DNA of 64,000 bases from Pseudomonas putida (lineage in GTDB: Bacteria > Pseudomonadota > Gammaproteobacteria > Pseudomonadales > Pseudomonadaceae): assembly GCF_005080685.1 (NCBI RefSeq), contig NZ_CP039371.1, positions 2,666,001-2,730,000 of the forward strand, given 5' to 3'. The stretch's first letter is position 1; the number at the start of each line of letters is the position of its first letter. This document shows, one piece after another, positions 11,468 through 22,400 of the stretch. The position numbers and the translations under genes are program-made. The notes beneath the pieces are model-generated. The model did no database searches, was not told the origin of the DNA, and worked only from the letters and a program-made list of their open reading frames with translations.

Positions 11468-12316
11468 TCAGTAGGTGAAGAAACCACGGCCGCTCTTGCG
11501 GCCGAGCCAGCCGGCCGCGACCATTTCCTTGAGCAGCGGGGCAGGGCGGTACTTGCTGTCGTTGTAGCCCTCGTGGAAGGCCTCCATGATCGCCAGCAGG
11601 GTGTCCAGGCCGATCAGGTCGGCCAGGGCCAGCGGACCGATCGGCTGGTTGCAGCCCAGGCGCATGCCGGTATCGATGTCCGCGGCGCTGGCCAGGCCTT
11701 CCTGGCGCACGAAGATCGCTTCGTTGATCATCGGCACCAGGATGCGGTTGACCACGAAGCCTGGCCGGTTGCCGGCGGTGATGGGGGTCTTGCCAAGCTT
11801 TTCGGTCACCAGCAGCGCCTGGGCGTAGGTCTGGTCGCTGGTCTGCAGGCCACGGATGATCTCGACCAGCGCCATCATCGGCACGGGGTTGAAGAAGTGC
11901 ACGCCGATGAAGCGCTCGGGCTGTTCGATGCTCGCCGCCAGCTGGGTGACCGAGAGCGAGGAGGTGTTGGTGGCGATCACGCAGGTGGCGTCGACGTTGG
12001 CCGCGACCTGCGCCAGGATGCGCTGCTTGAGCTGCAGGTTTTCCGTCGCGGCCTCGATCACCAGCTGGGCGCTGGCCAACTGGGTGTAGTCGGTGCTGGT
12101 ACGGATGCGGGTCTTGGCCGCTTCGGCGATATCGGCCGAGAGGGTGCCCTTGTTGACCTGGCGTTCGAGGTTCTTGCTCAAGGTGGCCACGCCACGCTCC
12201 AGCGCAGCGTCGGAGACGTCCACCAGCAGCACCTGGTAGCCCGCCACCGCGCATACCTGGGCGATGCCGTTGCCCATGGTGCCAGCGCCGATCACGGCAA
12301 TCTGTTCAATGCTCAT
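11468..12316 (-). CDS. 3-hydroxybutyryl-CoA dehydrogenase
   Basis: A 282-residue NAD(P)-dependent 3-hydroxyacyl-CoA dehydrogenase, the stand-alone short-chain form. The Rossmann motif is VIGAGTMGNGIAQVCA near the N-terminus. The catalytic motifs NTSSLSVTQLA, GVHFFNPVPMM and PGFVVNRILVPM follow, and the C-terminal helical domain ends GWLGRKSGRGFFTY. It interconverts 3-hydroxybutyryl-CoA and acetoacetyl-CoA. It follows the thiolase gene by 13 bases on the same strand, so the two enzymes catalyse consecutive steps from one transcript. Confidence 0.93.
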   Translation of the reverse strand: MSIEQIAVIGAGTMGNGIAQVCAVAGYQVLLVDVSDAALERGVATLSKNLERQVNKGTLSADIAEAAKTRIRTSTDYTQLASAQLVIEAATENLQLKQRILAQVAANVDATCVIATNTSSLSVTQLAASIEQPERFIGVHFFNPVPMMALVEIIRGLQTSDQTYAQALLVTEKLGKTPITAGNRPGFVVNRILVPMINEAIFVRQEGLASAADIDTGMRLGCNQPIGPLALADLIGLDTLLAIMEAFHEGYNDSKYRPAPLLKEMVAAGWLGRKSGRGFFTY

Positions 12317-12329
12317 GTCTGTCGCTCCC

Positions 12330-13514
12330 TCAGACGCGCTCGAAGACCACGGCGATGCCCTGGCCGCCGCCGATGCACATGGTGGTCAGGGCATAGCGGC
12401 CCTGGATACGCTGCAGTTCGTGAATGGCCTTGGTGGCGATGATCGCCCCAGTGGCGCCGACCGGGTGGCCGAGTGAGATGCCCGAACCGTTCGGGTTGAC
12501 CTTCTCCGGATTGAAATCCAGCTCGCGTGCCACGGCGCAAGCCTGGGCGGCGAAGGCTTCGTTGGACTCGATCACATCCAGGTCGGCTACGCCCAGGCCT
12601 GCCTTTTTCAGCACCGCACGGGTCGCCGGAATCGGGCCAAGGCCCATCAGGCCCGGCTCGACACCTGCATGGGCGTAAGCCACCAGCCGCGCCAGCGGCT
12701 TGAGGCCCAGGCGACGCACCGCATCGCCGCTGGCCAGTATCAACCCGGCAGCGCCATCGTTGATGCCGCTGGCATTGCCGGCAGTCACCGTGCCGTCCTT
12801 CTTGAAGACACTCTTCATGCCCGCCAACTGCTCGGCAGTCACGTCGCTGCGCACGTGCTCATCGACGCTGAACTGAACGGTGCCTTTGCGGCTCTTCAGT
12901 TCCACCGGCACGATCTGGCTGGCGAAGCGGCCTTCGGCGATGGCGCGGGCGGCGCGGCGCTGGCTGGTGAGTGCCAGTTCGTCCTGCATCTGGCGGGTGA
13001 TGCCGTGCTTGGCCGCAACGTTTTCCGCAGTGATGCCCATGTGGAAGTGCTCGAACGGGTCCTGGAGGATGCCGACGGTATAGTCGATGCCCTGCAGGTC
13101 ACCCATGCGTGCGCCCCAACGTGCCTGGGGCAGCAGGTACGGCCCGCGGCTCATGGACTCGGCGCCTGCGGCCAAGGCCACTTCGGCATCGCCCAACAGC
13201 AGGCATTGCGCTGCCGAGACGATCGACTGCAGGCCCGAGCCGCACAGGCGGTTGACGTTGAACGCGGGGGTCTCCTTGGGAATGCCGGCGTTCATGGCCG
13301 CTACCCGGCTCAGGTAGGCATCGCGGGCTTCGGTCGGGATCACGTTGCCCATCACCACATGCCCCACTTGCGCGGCCTCGATGCCGGCGCGCTCGATCGC
13401 GGCCCGCGCCACGGTGGTGGCCAGGTCAGCCAGGGGCAGGTCCTTGAGGGAGCCGCCAAAGCCGCCGATGGCGGTACGCACGGCACTGACGACGTAGATT
13501 TCTGGGTTGTTCAT
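12330..13514 (-). CDS. bktB: Acetyl-CoA C-acyltransferase (beta-ketothiolase)
   Basis: A 394-residue degradative/biosynthetic thiolase. The acyl-accepting cysteine is C91 (NRLCGSGLQS), the other catalytic residues are H350 (SLGHPVGATGA) and C380 (CIGGGQGIAV). The length is standard for the family. It cleaves acetoacetyl-CoA or longer 3-ketoacyl-CoA to acetyl-CoA, and pairs with the dehydrogenase encoded downstream. The bktB symbol is given by similarity in context to the P. putida gene beside hbd and a TetR gene; chain-length preference cannot be read from sequence. An AraC-type regulator is divergently transcribed 166 bases away. Confidence 0.9.
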   Translation of the reverse strand: MNNPEIYVVSAVRTAIGGFGGSLKDLPLADLATTVARAAIERAGIEAAQVGHVVMGNVIPTEARDAYLSRVAAMNAGIPKETPAFNVNRLCGSGLQSIVSAAQCLLLGDAEVALAAGAESMSRGPYLLPQARWGARMGDLQGIDYTVGILQDPFEHFHMGITAENVAAKHGITRQMQDELALTSQRRAARAIAEGRFASQIVPVELKSRKGTVQFSVDEHVRSDVTAEQLAGMKSVFKKDGTVTAGNASGINDGAAGLILASGDAVRRLGLKPLARLVAYAHAGVEPGLMGLGPIPATRAVLKKAGLGVADLDVIESNEAFAAQACAVARELDFNPEKVNPNGSGISLGHPVGATGAIIATKAIHELQRIQGRYALTTMCIGGGQGIAVVFERV

Positions 13515-13680
13515 AGAGGCTCCGATGGCGAAGGCGTGGCGGGACCGGCCCAGGCTCTGCGAGAATGGTGTGTGTCCCGGAGTGGTCTGAGTCTAGGCAA
13601 AGCCCAGGCTAGCGCCTATGTCGTATCTGCTCAGCCACCCTGGCATTTTTTGCCACCCCGTCCAGACAGCGAAACCAGCC

Positions 13681-14691
13681 ATGCGCGAAAGCGATTCGGT
13701 CGCCGTGTACTTCCTCAATGCCATGCTCCATGCCCTGCGCGACCGCCCCGAGGTTCGCGATGCACATCTGCGGGCCGTGGATATCGACCCCGCAGTGATG
13801 GCCGACCCACAGGGCCGCGTGCCAGCCCAGGCGTTCGCCCAGCTGTGGCTGGACATGATCCAACTGCTCGACGACGAGTTCTTCCACCTCGACAGCCACG
13901 GCATGCCGCTGGGCAGCTTCGCCCTGATCTGCCGAGGGCTGGTCCAGGAGCCGAACCTGGAAAAGGCCCTGCGCCAGTGCATCGGTTATTTCGCCTTGTT
14001 CCTGCGTGACCTCCAGGCCTGCGTGACGGTGCGTGGCGGGCGCGTGGTGATCAGCGTACAGTCGAACATCGTCGATCCGCTGACCCGGGTGTATGCCGAG
14101 GAAACCTATCTGGTATTGATAGTCGGCCTGCTGTGCTGGCTGGCCGGTCGGCGCATCGCCATCGACCGTACCGAACTGGCCCTGGCACGCCCGGCTCAGG
14201 AAGACGACCTGCTGCTGTGGGGGCCGGACCTGCGCCTGGGCAGCGGGCGCACCGAAGTCGAATTCGACAGCGCCTACCTGCGCCTGCCGGTGGTACAGGA
14301 CCTGGCGGGGCTGAAGACTTTCCTGCGCAGCGCGCCGCAGGGCCTGGTGATCCGCTTTCGCAACCAGAACGACCTGGTCGCCGAGGTGTACCGCCACCTG
14401 CGCGCACGGCGCTATGGCCAGTGGCCGACCTTGGCTGCGCTGGCCGAGCAGCAGGGCCTCAGTGCCAGTACCTTTCGCCGCCAGTTGGAGCGCGAAGGGC
14501 GCTCTTACCAGCAGATCAAGGACGAAGTACGCCGGGCCATGGCCTTCGAGCGCTTGCGTGACGGCGTGTTGAGCATTGCCGAGATCGCCGAGCAGACCGG
14601 CTTCCAGGAGCCCAGCGCGTTCCACCGGGCGTTCAAGAAGTGGACCGGGCACAGTCCGGGCAGCTACCGCGCGCGGATCCTCGGGCGCTGA
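13681..14691 (+). CDS. AraC-family regulator with arabinose-binding-like N-terminal domain
   Basis: A 336-residue regulator. The N-terminal two-thirds match the PF12625-type ligand domain common in pseudomonad regulators of lipid and amino-acid genes (for example GSFALICRGLVQEPNLEKAL). The last 100 residues carry the double helix-turn-helix of AraC proteins (LAEQQGLSASTFRRQLEREG, then IAEIAEQTGFQEPSAFHRAF, ending PGSYRA). It is divergent from bktB, so control of the thiolase operon is plausible. ATG 13681 is chosen because residue 1 onward gives the normal family N-terminus; an in-frame ATG at 13618 would add 21 residues. Confidence 0.88.
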   Translation: MRESDSVAVYFLNAMLHALRDRPEVRDAHLRAVDIDPAVMADPQGRVPAQAFAQLWLDMIQLLDDEFFHLDSHGMPLGSFALICRGLVQEPNLEKALRQCIGYFALFLRDLQACVTVRGGRVVISVQSNIVDPLTRVYAEETYLVLIVGLLCWLAGRRIAIDRTELALARPAQEDDLLLWGPDLRLGSGRTEVEFDSAYLRLPVVQDLAGLKTFLRSAPQGLVIRFRNQNDLVAEVYRHLRARRYGQWPTLAALAEQQGLSASTFRRQLEREGRSYQQIKDEVRRAMAFERLRDGVLSIAEIAEQTGFQEPSAFHRAFKKWTGHSPGSYRARILGR

Positions 14692-14802
14692 ACGTTGCCT
14701 CGCAAGCATTCGTCCAGGCACTGGGACCCATCCGATCTCTTCATTTCCGCGTGGGACGCCAGCGCGGGATAATGCAGGCTCCAGCAACAGGAGCAGCGAT
14801 AC

Positions 14803-15264
14803 ATGTCCGAACTCTACATGCGTGAAGCCCTCGAACTGGCCCGCGCCAATATCCAGGCCGGAGGCCGCCCGTTCGCTGCGGTCCTGGTCTACCAGGGGCA
14901 GGTGGTCGCTCGCGCTGTCAACGAGATCCACAGTACCCAGGATCCGACCGCCCATGCCGAGATGCAGGCGATTCGCAAGGCGAGCCAGGTGCTGGGGCAG
15001 GCTCGCCTGGATGGCGCAGAGATCTATGCCACGGGGCATCCCTGCCCGATGTGCCTGGCCGCCATGCACCTGTGTGGCGTGAAGCAGGCGTGGTTCGCCT
15101 ATGACAACGACGAAGGCGAGCCCTACGGCCTGTCGACCGCCGAGGTGTATGCCCAGATGGCTCGCCCACCCCAGCAGCAAAGCCTGCCGCTGCGTGCGCT
15201 CAAGCCCGAGGGAGAGGGGGGGCTGTACCAGCAATGGAAGCAGGCCAACAGCAACAACGGCTGA
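14803..15264 (+). CDS. Nucleoside/guanine deaminase of the CMP/dCMP family
   Basis: A 153-residue zinc-dependent deaminase. The zinc and catalytic motifs are complete: H51 and E53 in TAHAEMQAI, C81 and C84 in GHPCPMCLAA. The C-terminal part (DEGEPYGLSTAEVYAQMA) resembles guanine deaminase/tRNA-adenosine deaminase-like stand-alone enzymes. It probably deaminates a purine or pyrimidine base in salvage; the substrate is not certain. The genuine tRNA deaminase TadA has different surrounding residues, so I do not call it that. The 3' end is two bases from the convergent gene. Confidence 0.88.
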   Translation: MSELYMREALELARANIQAGGRPFAAVLVYQGQVVARAVNEIHSTQDPTAHAEMQAIRKASQVLGQARLDGAEIYATGHPCPMCLAAMHLCGVKQAWFAYDNDEGEPYGLSTAEVYAQMARPPQQQSLPLRALKPEGEGGLYQQWKQANSNNG

Positions 15265-15266
15265 TC

Positions 15267-15602
15267 TCAGAAGCGCGTGGTGCTGACGGTGATGTAGCCC
15301 TGGTCGGCGAGGGTGATGCGGATCACTGTCTGGTCATCGGCCGTCTTGCGTTTTTCCTTTATCAGCACGCCATCGACCGCAATGCTGCGCAAGCGTTGGG
15401 AGATGGCGCGGCCACAGCCATCGAAGAAGACTTCACTGGCCAGCAGTTCGATGCGTTCGATCAGCTGGCGAGTACGCTCGTCGGTGGCGCAGAAGAACAT
15501 CACGCCAGACCAGTGGGGGTCTTCATCGGGGTTGCTGACGTCGTGTGCAAGCAGTTCGCGCAGGCTGCTGCGCAATTGCGCGATGGAACGGTTGTGGGGC
15601 AT
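15267..15602 (-). CDS. Conserved hypothetical protein, 111 aa
   Basis: A small acidic-to-neutral soluble protein that I cannot assign. The frame has good codon use for this genome, and an excellent AGGAGG lies 5 bases before ATG 15602. A GTG six bases further upstream would overlap that ribosome site and is less likely. It contains two cysteines (MFFCATDERT, FFDGCGRAI), a basic stretch IKEKRKTADDQ, and no signal peptide or membrane segment. It converges with the deaminase gene with almost no gap. Confidence 0.7.
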   Translation of the reverse strand: MPHNRSIAQLRSSLRELLAHDVSNPDEDPHWSGVMFFCATDERTRQLIERIELLASEVFFDGCGRAISQRLRSIAVDGVLIKEKRKTADDQTVIRITLADQGYITVSTTRF

Positions 15603-15781
15603 GCGCACCTCCTCTGGATTGCGAGCTGGCGCCGGGCCGCTGTGTCCCTGCGACCTCGCGTCATCCAGAGGCGATGATGTTTTTTGCCAAGTAGAGCGGC
15701 AAGTACGTCACGTCCGAAGATTGCGTAGGAACAATCCGAAGTGGAACTGAGGTAGTTGGGTACCTTGCTGGCTTCAAGTGG

Positions 15782-15817
15782 CGAAGTCGAGCGCCGCTCC
15801 AGCGGCGCTCGACTTCG
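15782..15817. terminator. Perfect 17-bp hairpin between two minus-strand small genes
   Basis: CGAAGTCGAGCGCCGCT and its exact complement are separated by only two bases (CC). It lies 30 bases after the stop codon of the DUF2388 gene on the minus strand. There is no U-tract on either side, so if it stops transcription it is not a classical intrinsic terminator. It does not match the REP family seen elsewhere in the window. Confidence 0.45.
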
Positions 15818-15846
15818 TTAGCGCAGAAAGTCTCGCAGCAATGCCT

Positions 15847-16164
15847 TCAACGACCCGCTATCGGCTCGTCCTGCGACAGTATCGCCCTGGCCAGCTCTTC
15901 GTCACTGGCTTGCAGGCCTGGGTGGTCCTTGCGCACCTGTTCCAGCGCCGATTCGACGTACGCCCCACGGATCGTGCCACCGCTGGCGACGAAAGCCGAC
16001 AGCTCGTCACGGGCGGGGATAATGCGCTTGTCGTCCTTGAAGGTCGAATACAGCGACGCGGAAATACCGGCCGAGGTGGCGACATCGCCAGCATCGACGC
16101 GGGCCAGTGCGGCACCGGCCGGGAGCATCAGCAGCAGTGCGGGGGCGAGCAATAGGTGGCGCAT
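15847..16164 (-). CDS. DUF2388 small exported protein
   Basis: A 105-residue protein with a clear signal peptide (MRHLLLAPALLLMLPAGAALA). The mature part has the pattern of the Pseudomonas DUF2388 family: a serine/threonine stretch, then KDDKRIIPARDELSAFVASGG, IRGAYVESALEQVRKDHPGL and DEELARAIL. Paralogues of this family are common and often tandem in pseudomonads; their role is unknown, although the genome annotation often says resolvasome by error. It has GGAG 8 bases before the ATG. It is divergent from the Tc locus across a 304-base gap. Confidence 0.85.
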   Translation of the reverse strand: MRHLLLAPALLLMLPAGAALARVDAGDVATSAGISASLYSTFKDDKRIIPARDELSAFVASGGTIRGAYVESALEQVRKDHPGLQASDEELARAILSQDEPIAGR

Positions 16165-16468
16165 GTTGGATTCTCCAAGAATGTGAAGCCAGATTGGTTA
16201 CCACTCATTACATAAGAGGGCTGCGATCGTTGGGGAGTTCCCTGAGCCGTTCCAGGCTGGCTGCCGTCAGGGCCGCGGGCGGTGCTGCAGCGCACCGAGA
16301 GATGAATAACTCAGTAGGTAACTAAACTTACGAAGTTTTTCCTAGGGTATCTTTTCCTGTCTGGCAGATATGCGAGGTTCGATTAAAAACTTGCATCGGT
16401 AGTATTTGTTTGCGTGTTCGGTCATGCGCTGAACATCACCATCGTTCACTTTCCTAGGCAAGAAGATA
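16165..16468. other. Intergenic region upstream of the Tc toxin locus
   Basis: This 304-base stretch separates the divergent DUF2388 gene from the TcA gene and has no gene I can support. The right half (about 16315-16420) is clearly AT-richer than the surroundings, with TTTTTCC and ATTAAAAA runs. It is the expected site of the tc promoter and a plausible target for an H-NS-like silencer such as the one at 816-1175. I could not fix a -35/-10 pair with confidence. An AAGAAGA ribosome site precedes ATG 16469. Confidence 0.5.
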
Positions 16469-19400
16469 ATGTCCGATACCTACTCCCAAGAAAATATCTC
16501 CAAGGTAAAACAAGCTGGCTTCGAATCATTGGCCGCGATGGCGGAAATTTCCACCGCCGAGCTCCAGTCTGCCATGGATGCGGATGCGCCTATCGATGAT
16601 GCCCAGGCTGAAGTGTTGCACGCCGACGCAAACGATGCCCGTGACAATGCATTGCTCATTGAAAAGAAGGTGCTGACCCATGCTTCGCCTCTGCTGCCGA
16701 GTGTGATTCGGCAGGCGCCGGATGCTCACACTTCCGGTTACCTGAAGTTATTCGGTAAACGCGCGTTCCGCTATGCCAGCCCTAGCGATGTCGCTTCGAA
16801 ATTCTCGCCTGCCGCGTATCTGGTGCAGTTGTATCACCATGCGCAGTCTCTTTATCCCAAGGAGAGCAATTGGCACATAGATAAGCGTCGCCCGGACCTG
16901 CAGACGCTGGTGCTCAGCCAGACCAACCTGGACACGGCGGTGAGCGCGCTGAGCCTGTCCAACGATATTTTGTTGGGAAAGGCCGTAAGCCTCGTTGAAA
17001 AAGGCGATGAAGAAGGCGATACGAAACGCGATGAAAAAGACGAAGAAAATGCAGTGCTGCGCGAGCTTGCCGATGACTTGGCTAGCAGTTGCCTGCCCTA
17101 TCATCATCATTACAGCAGGTTGCGCGCGGTATTGGCCCACAAGAGCCCTGATCTGCAACATCTGAGGGAAGCACCTCTGATCTTGCAGCAAATTCCCAAG
17201 GCCTCCCTGGCGAGCATCCACTACGATATTCCGCCAGCGTTGCACCGGTTTCTCATCGAGCCGATTAACGACGGCAATGGCGACGAAAAATTTGCCGCAT
17301 ATTTCCCCCGGGAGAGCCCCGAGGCGATGCTGAGTCCGTTCCAACTTCGAGTTTGGTCGGGTTTGTCGGATGCCGAGTTGCAGGGTTTCATGCGGTCGCT
17401 CGACAGCTCGGACTATATTGGCAATACCTTGATCACGCGGGTTGGTGACCAAATCATTAAGCTGACTGTAGAGGCATTATACGACAAGGGGCATGTTGAG
17501 TATTTACGGTTTTATCCGACTGGTGATAATGAGTGGAAGGTGGCTGTCAAGTACAAAAAAGTTTCCGGCAATGATTTCTGGTTTCAGATAAATGAGTTCA
17601 ACAGCGATAAAACCAGGCGGGGACGAATTTCGTCTAGGGAGCATGGCGACGAAATTTTCATCGCGGGTAAGGAGTATAGCGGCACTTTTAACTATCCCTA
17701 TGATCAGATAAAAGAGCCTTTCACCGTTGAAACCGTTCGCGGTAGGGTCGGGATATATAATTACAAACACCGCGTCCGTTTTGAACGTTTAAGACCATCT
17801 CTGTATCTGCTCAGAATCTATAAGCTCATCTGTCTTCATAAAGCCACGCAACTCCCCCTGCGCGTGCTGGAAGGAATCATAGACAGTGTCGATCCCAATC
17901 AGATTACCGACCACACGCTGGCAGTGCTGTTCCAGTCGGCCCAGTGGGTACGTGAATACGGTATCTCTCATGAAGACGCACTGCTACTGGCGGGCGGGGA
18001 CATATCGACCACCGCCCGCCAGGGCGAGGTCAGCCAATTCGATCGGCTTTTCAACAATCCTCCGTTGGTGCCTGGAGGCTTCCTGTTTGACGAAAAGCTG
18101 GTGTATCTGAACCCTGAATTGGTGGAAAAGGGTGATGGCGACACGCTGGCGACCTTGCGAAGAGCTTGCCAGGTGGACGAGGAGGGACTCTACGAACTCG
18201 GCTTGTGTTTGGCTGCCGCCGAAAGCAAAAAAGTCACGGTCCGAAAGAAAAAAAGCCAGGTTTCCAGACTTTATACCCTGAGCCTGTGGGCACGTCTGCA
18301 CAGTCTGAGGCCTGCCGAATTGCGCCAACTGCTGAACCTGATCGGGTTGCCGGACAGGCTTTACACGAAGTCGGCGGATGACTGGCTGCAATTGTTGCAA
18401 AAGCTTTCGGCAACCGTGAAATGGTTGGCCAAGCGCAACTGGTCGGTACATGACCTGCACCTGATGACACGGCCGGTAACCGAGATCGCCGCCAGTGCGC
18501 AGATCCTCAACCTGCAGCGCGACATGAAGGCCGCACTCGATCGCGTCCAACCGGCTGACGCGGCCTCCGATACCAATCTCCAAGCGTACACGCGTGCACT
18601 TACGCCGGTGATCGCCTCTACGTTCAATCTTGGCGCCGAGACGGCAGCGCAGGCGCTGCTGCGCTGGACCGGCCAAGGTAAACCGGGTAACCACACTCTG
18701 TTGAGTGCCTGTACCACCTTGCGTGAAAACGATGTCACGATGGAGTCGCCAACGTTGACTGCCTTCATTTATGGCTTGGCGCAAAGGGCGTTGATAGTGC
18801 ATGCCTGCCATCTAAGCGCTGATGTTCTGGAGATGTTGGTGCAACGGCCCAGTCGACTGAGAGGTGCAGCGCAGGCCAACGGTGAGCCTGCAACCGTGCT
18901 GGATCTCTCGTTGCAAACGATCATGTCCCTGGCCGACTTCAGCGACTGGTTGAAGCATTTGCCCGATCCTGACGGGGCTGGAGGCGCACTCCTCGCTGCG
19001 ATGAGCAAGGAGGAGGATCCAACGCTGGGGTGTCTGGCCAAGGCCAGTGGCATGGCGCCGGTAGCCCTTGCCCAGGCAGCGGACCAAGCGTGCCAGTATA
19101 GCCATGTGAAGGATGCGAAGAAGTTGTCCCATTGGCGCGAAATCGATGCGTTGCGTCAGTGGACAGAGCTGTCCAGCGCGCTGGATGTGATGCCTGATGC
19201 ATTAGGCGACCTGCTCAAGCTGGATTTCGCAGGATCAGCAAGCAGCGATGAGGGCTGGGCGTCGTGGGCCAAAGTGGCCAACGCTTTCGTGGCAGGACTG
19301 AACGCCTCGCGAACGGCGCAGGTCCAGTCCGAGGTGCTTGCCCCTATGAGCCATGCACTGGGCGGATTCGTCGCTGCTCGACAAGGGCTGAGGCGCGACC

Positions 19401-22400
19401 GGCTCGATCAGTACCTGTTGCTCGATACCGAAAATGGGTCGCAGGTCATCACCTCGCGTATAGCCGAGGCGACGACGGCGGTGCAGACGTTCATTAACCG
19501 CTGCCTGACCCAGCCGGAGGACAAGTCGGAATTGGTCAGCAAGGCCGTGGGCCGCGATTTCTTCCGTGACTGGACACGTTGGAACGCCCGCTATGCCACC
19601 TGGTCCGCCGGGCAGATGCTGATGTACTACCCGGAGAACTACATCGACCCCATCGTGCGGTTGGGCCAGACCCAGGCCATGGACGACATGCTTCAGGCCC
19701 TGGGGCAAGCACAGATCAACCACGACACGGTCGGTGATGCCTTCCAAGGCTATCTCAGCGCTTTCGAGCAGGTAGCGGACCTTGAAACCGTCAGTGGGTA
19801 TCACGATAGTCGTGAGGAAGGCGAGGGTCGATCCTATTTCGTTGGACGTGGTCGCGGTACGGTGGGTGAGTATTGGTGGCGTACGCTCAACGAACGCAAG
19901 CGGCACGAGGACGGGGTGCTACCGGCCAACGCATGGAGCAGCTGGACCAAGATCGACCTTACTCCTCAGGTAGTCGGAGGCCTCATTCGGCCAGTAGTGT
20001 TCCGCGAGCGCTTGTATCTGGGTTGGGTGGAGCGCGAGAACCAGGTCGTTAGCCGCGATGAAAAGGGCGCACCGAGAACCACCGTATCGCGTTGGTCTTT
20101 CAAATTGTCGTGGCGGCGCTACGACGGCAACTGGAGCACCCCGCTAGACTACCCCATTGAAATTACCAAGGCCTTGGCGGAGGAGGACCTTGCCTTGCTG
20201 CTCTGCGCCAGGCCTGAACGCAACTGCTTGACGATGGTGATCTACAACCGCCGCGAGCCCCGCGAGGCGTCCAGAACCACCTACGCAGGGCTCGAAATCC
20301 ACGAAGATCTCAATGCGAAATCGATAGACCCTGCACCGATAGTGGCACGGGTGCCTGATTGGCTGGATTCACAGAGCCAACCCGGAAATATCCATGGCCA
20401 CCCCACGGAAAAGAACTTAATAACCGGGATGTGCGCGGTCTACAACGATGGTCGCGAGCCAGTCGCCCAATTGGGGATGTTGCCGCATAACGATTCACCA
20501 GTCCCAGCGGGTTTTGTGAAATTCCAGGCGAAGCTTACCCAGCAGCCCAAAACCGAGGTAAAGAACGACGGCAAAACCTACGAGTTGGTCTTCTCCAGCG
20601 ACCTGGAAGTCGATGGCGAGCGGCCGCAATATCCGAACAAATGGGCATCGGCTCTCGTGAGACGTTATTCGGAGTTAGCCGAAGATCACTCGGTACGCCC
20701 TATGCTGGTCGGGAGCGGTAATGGTGCTGCCGTTGTTCGCAAAGTAGACAATATTTCATATGCGTACGTTTGTTTGAGTCGCGAGCGTTTTGAGAGCGTG
20801 GTCAGGCACTACCAACAAATTGACAAGGTCCACGAGTCAAAAACCAACGGCTCATATGGACCGGTCGATCTAATCGAGCACGTTGACGGGGATCATTACT
20901 GCATGAAGTTTAGTGCTCCCGACTTGCCGCAGCTGGATTCTATCCATCTTAGGTTCCGCATAAAAATGGTGTACGGCTTAATCGCGCACGGTACCTATGG
21001 CCTGCGCTGGTTGCTGAACGAACATGGCACTCCCGTCAGGCATATGAGGCCGAAGGACTACCAAGACACGAAAGGTTTTGTGCCGGCTTCGGAGGTTTCT
21101 TGTACTGTCTACAGTGCTGATGAGAAGCACTCTTCCGTCATTAAGGCGACGGAAAACTACGATATCTCTGCGCGTGGCAGCACCGTACGCTTCAATGTGC
21201 GGGTCCCTATCGGGAATCTCGATCACTGGGGTGGGGGGGATCAAGCGCTTCACAAAATCCGTTACCAGTTTGGTAAGGATAGGCATCGTGACTATGTCAT
21301 TCGAGTTTTCAAATCTCGAGACACGCTACGCACCGCTGTGATCGGCTTCACTGCGCAAGGGGCTCAGTACCTCGAGCGCAGAGGCTGGGTCACTCGGCTG
21401 AACACGTTGTTCGCTCGTCAGCTGACCGAGCGAGCGGTTGCTGGCCTGGACCAAATCCTCAACTACACCACCCAGAATCTGCCCGAGCCGGGCATCGGTG
21501 TGACAGCCCGGCTGACGCTGCCGAAGTACATCGTGGCGTCCCACGGCGACAAACGCGATGTCGACATCGTATTGGCTCACTCCGACACCCAGCATACGGT
21601 GCTGTGGACGGGGGCGCTCAGTGACGAGGCGGAGACCGTGGCGGATGTGACGTTCGCGTCGGGTGCAACGTACGACAAGACTGCCCACTACTATTTGCAA
21701 ATTCGCTACCAGAAGCAGAAGCACAACACTAAAAGGCAGTCGATCATCATCGATGGATCCAATCTGCAAGTGCTGCAGAGCTCCGACATAGGTCTGGCTG
21801 GCAATGGCAAATTGAGCAAGAACAATGTCCAGACTGTGGAGGTCATGCCAAGCGGGGCGACGGTGCCGATGGACTTCACCGGCGCGAACGCGCTGTATTT
21901 CTGGGAGTTGTTCTACTACGCACCGATGATGGTGATGCAGCGGTTCCTCCAGGAAGAACGCTACGACCAAGCTGAGCAATGGCTCCGTTATATCTTCAAC
22001 CCACTGGGTGATGGCGGTGGGGCTGGGCACGCTTCGCGTATGTGGAACGTACGTCCCCTGGAAGAGGGCAGCTCGTGGAACGATGCACCGCTGCGTTCGC
22101 TGGACCCGGATGCCGTGGCCCAGAACGATCCCATGCACTACAAACTCAACGCGTTCATGCGGCTTTTGGATATCAACATCGGCCGTGGCGATGCCGCGTA
22201 TCGCAAACTGGAACGAGACAGCCTCGCGCAAGCCAAGATCTGGTACCAACGAGCCCTGGATCTGCTGGGGGACGCGCCCTGGACGCCGCCGCCAACCGGT
22301 TGGAAAGAGCCATTGCTGAAGCAGCTGGCCTCGGTCGAAGCATGCAACCAACGGCTCGATCAGTTGGAGTGCCTCGAACGTGGCGAGCAGAGCAACGCAA

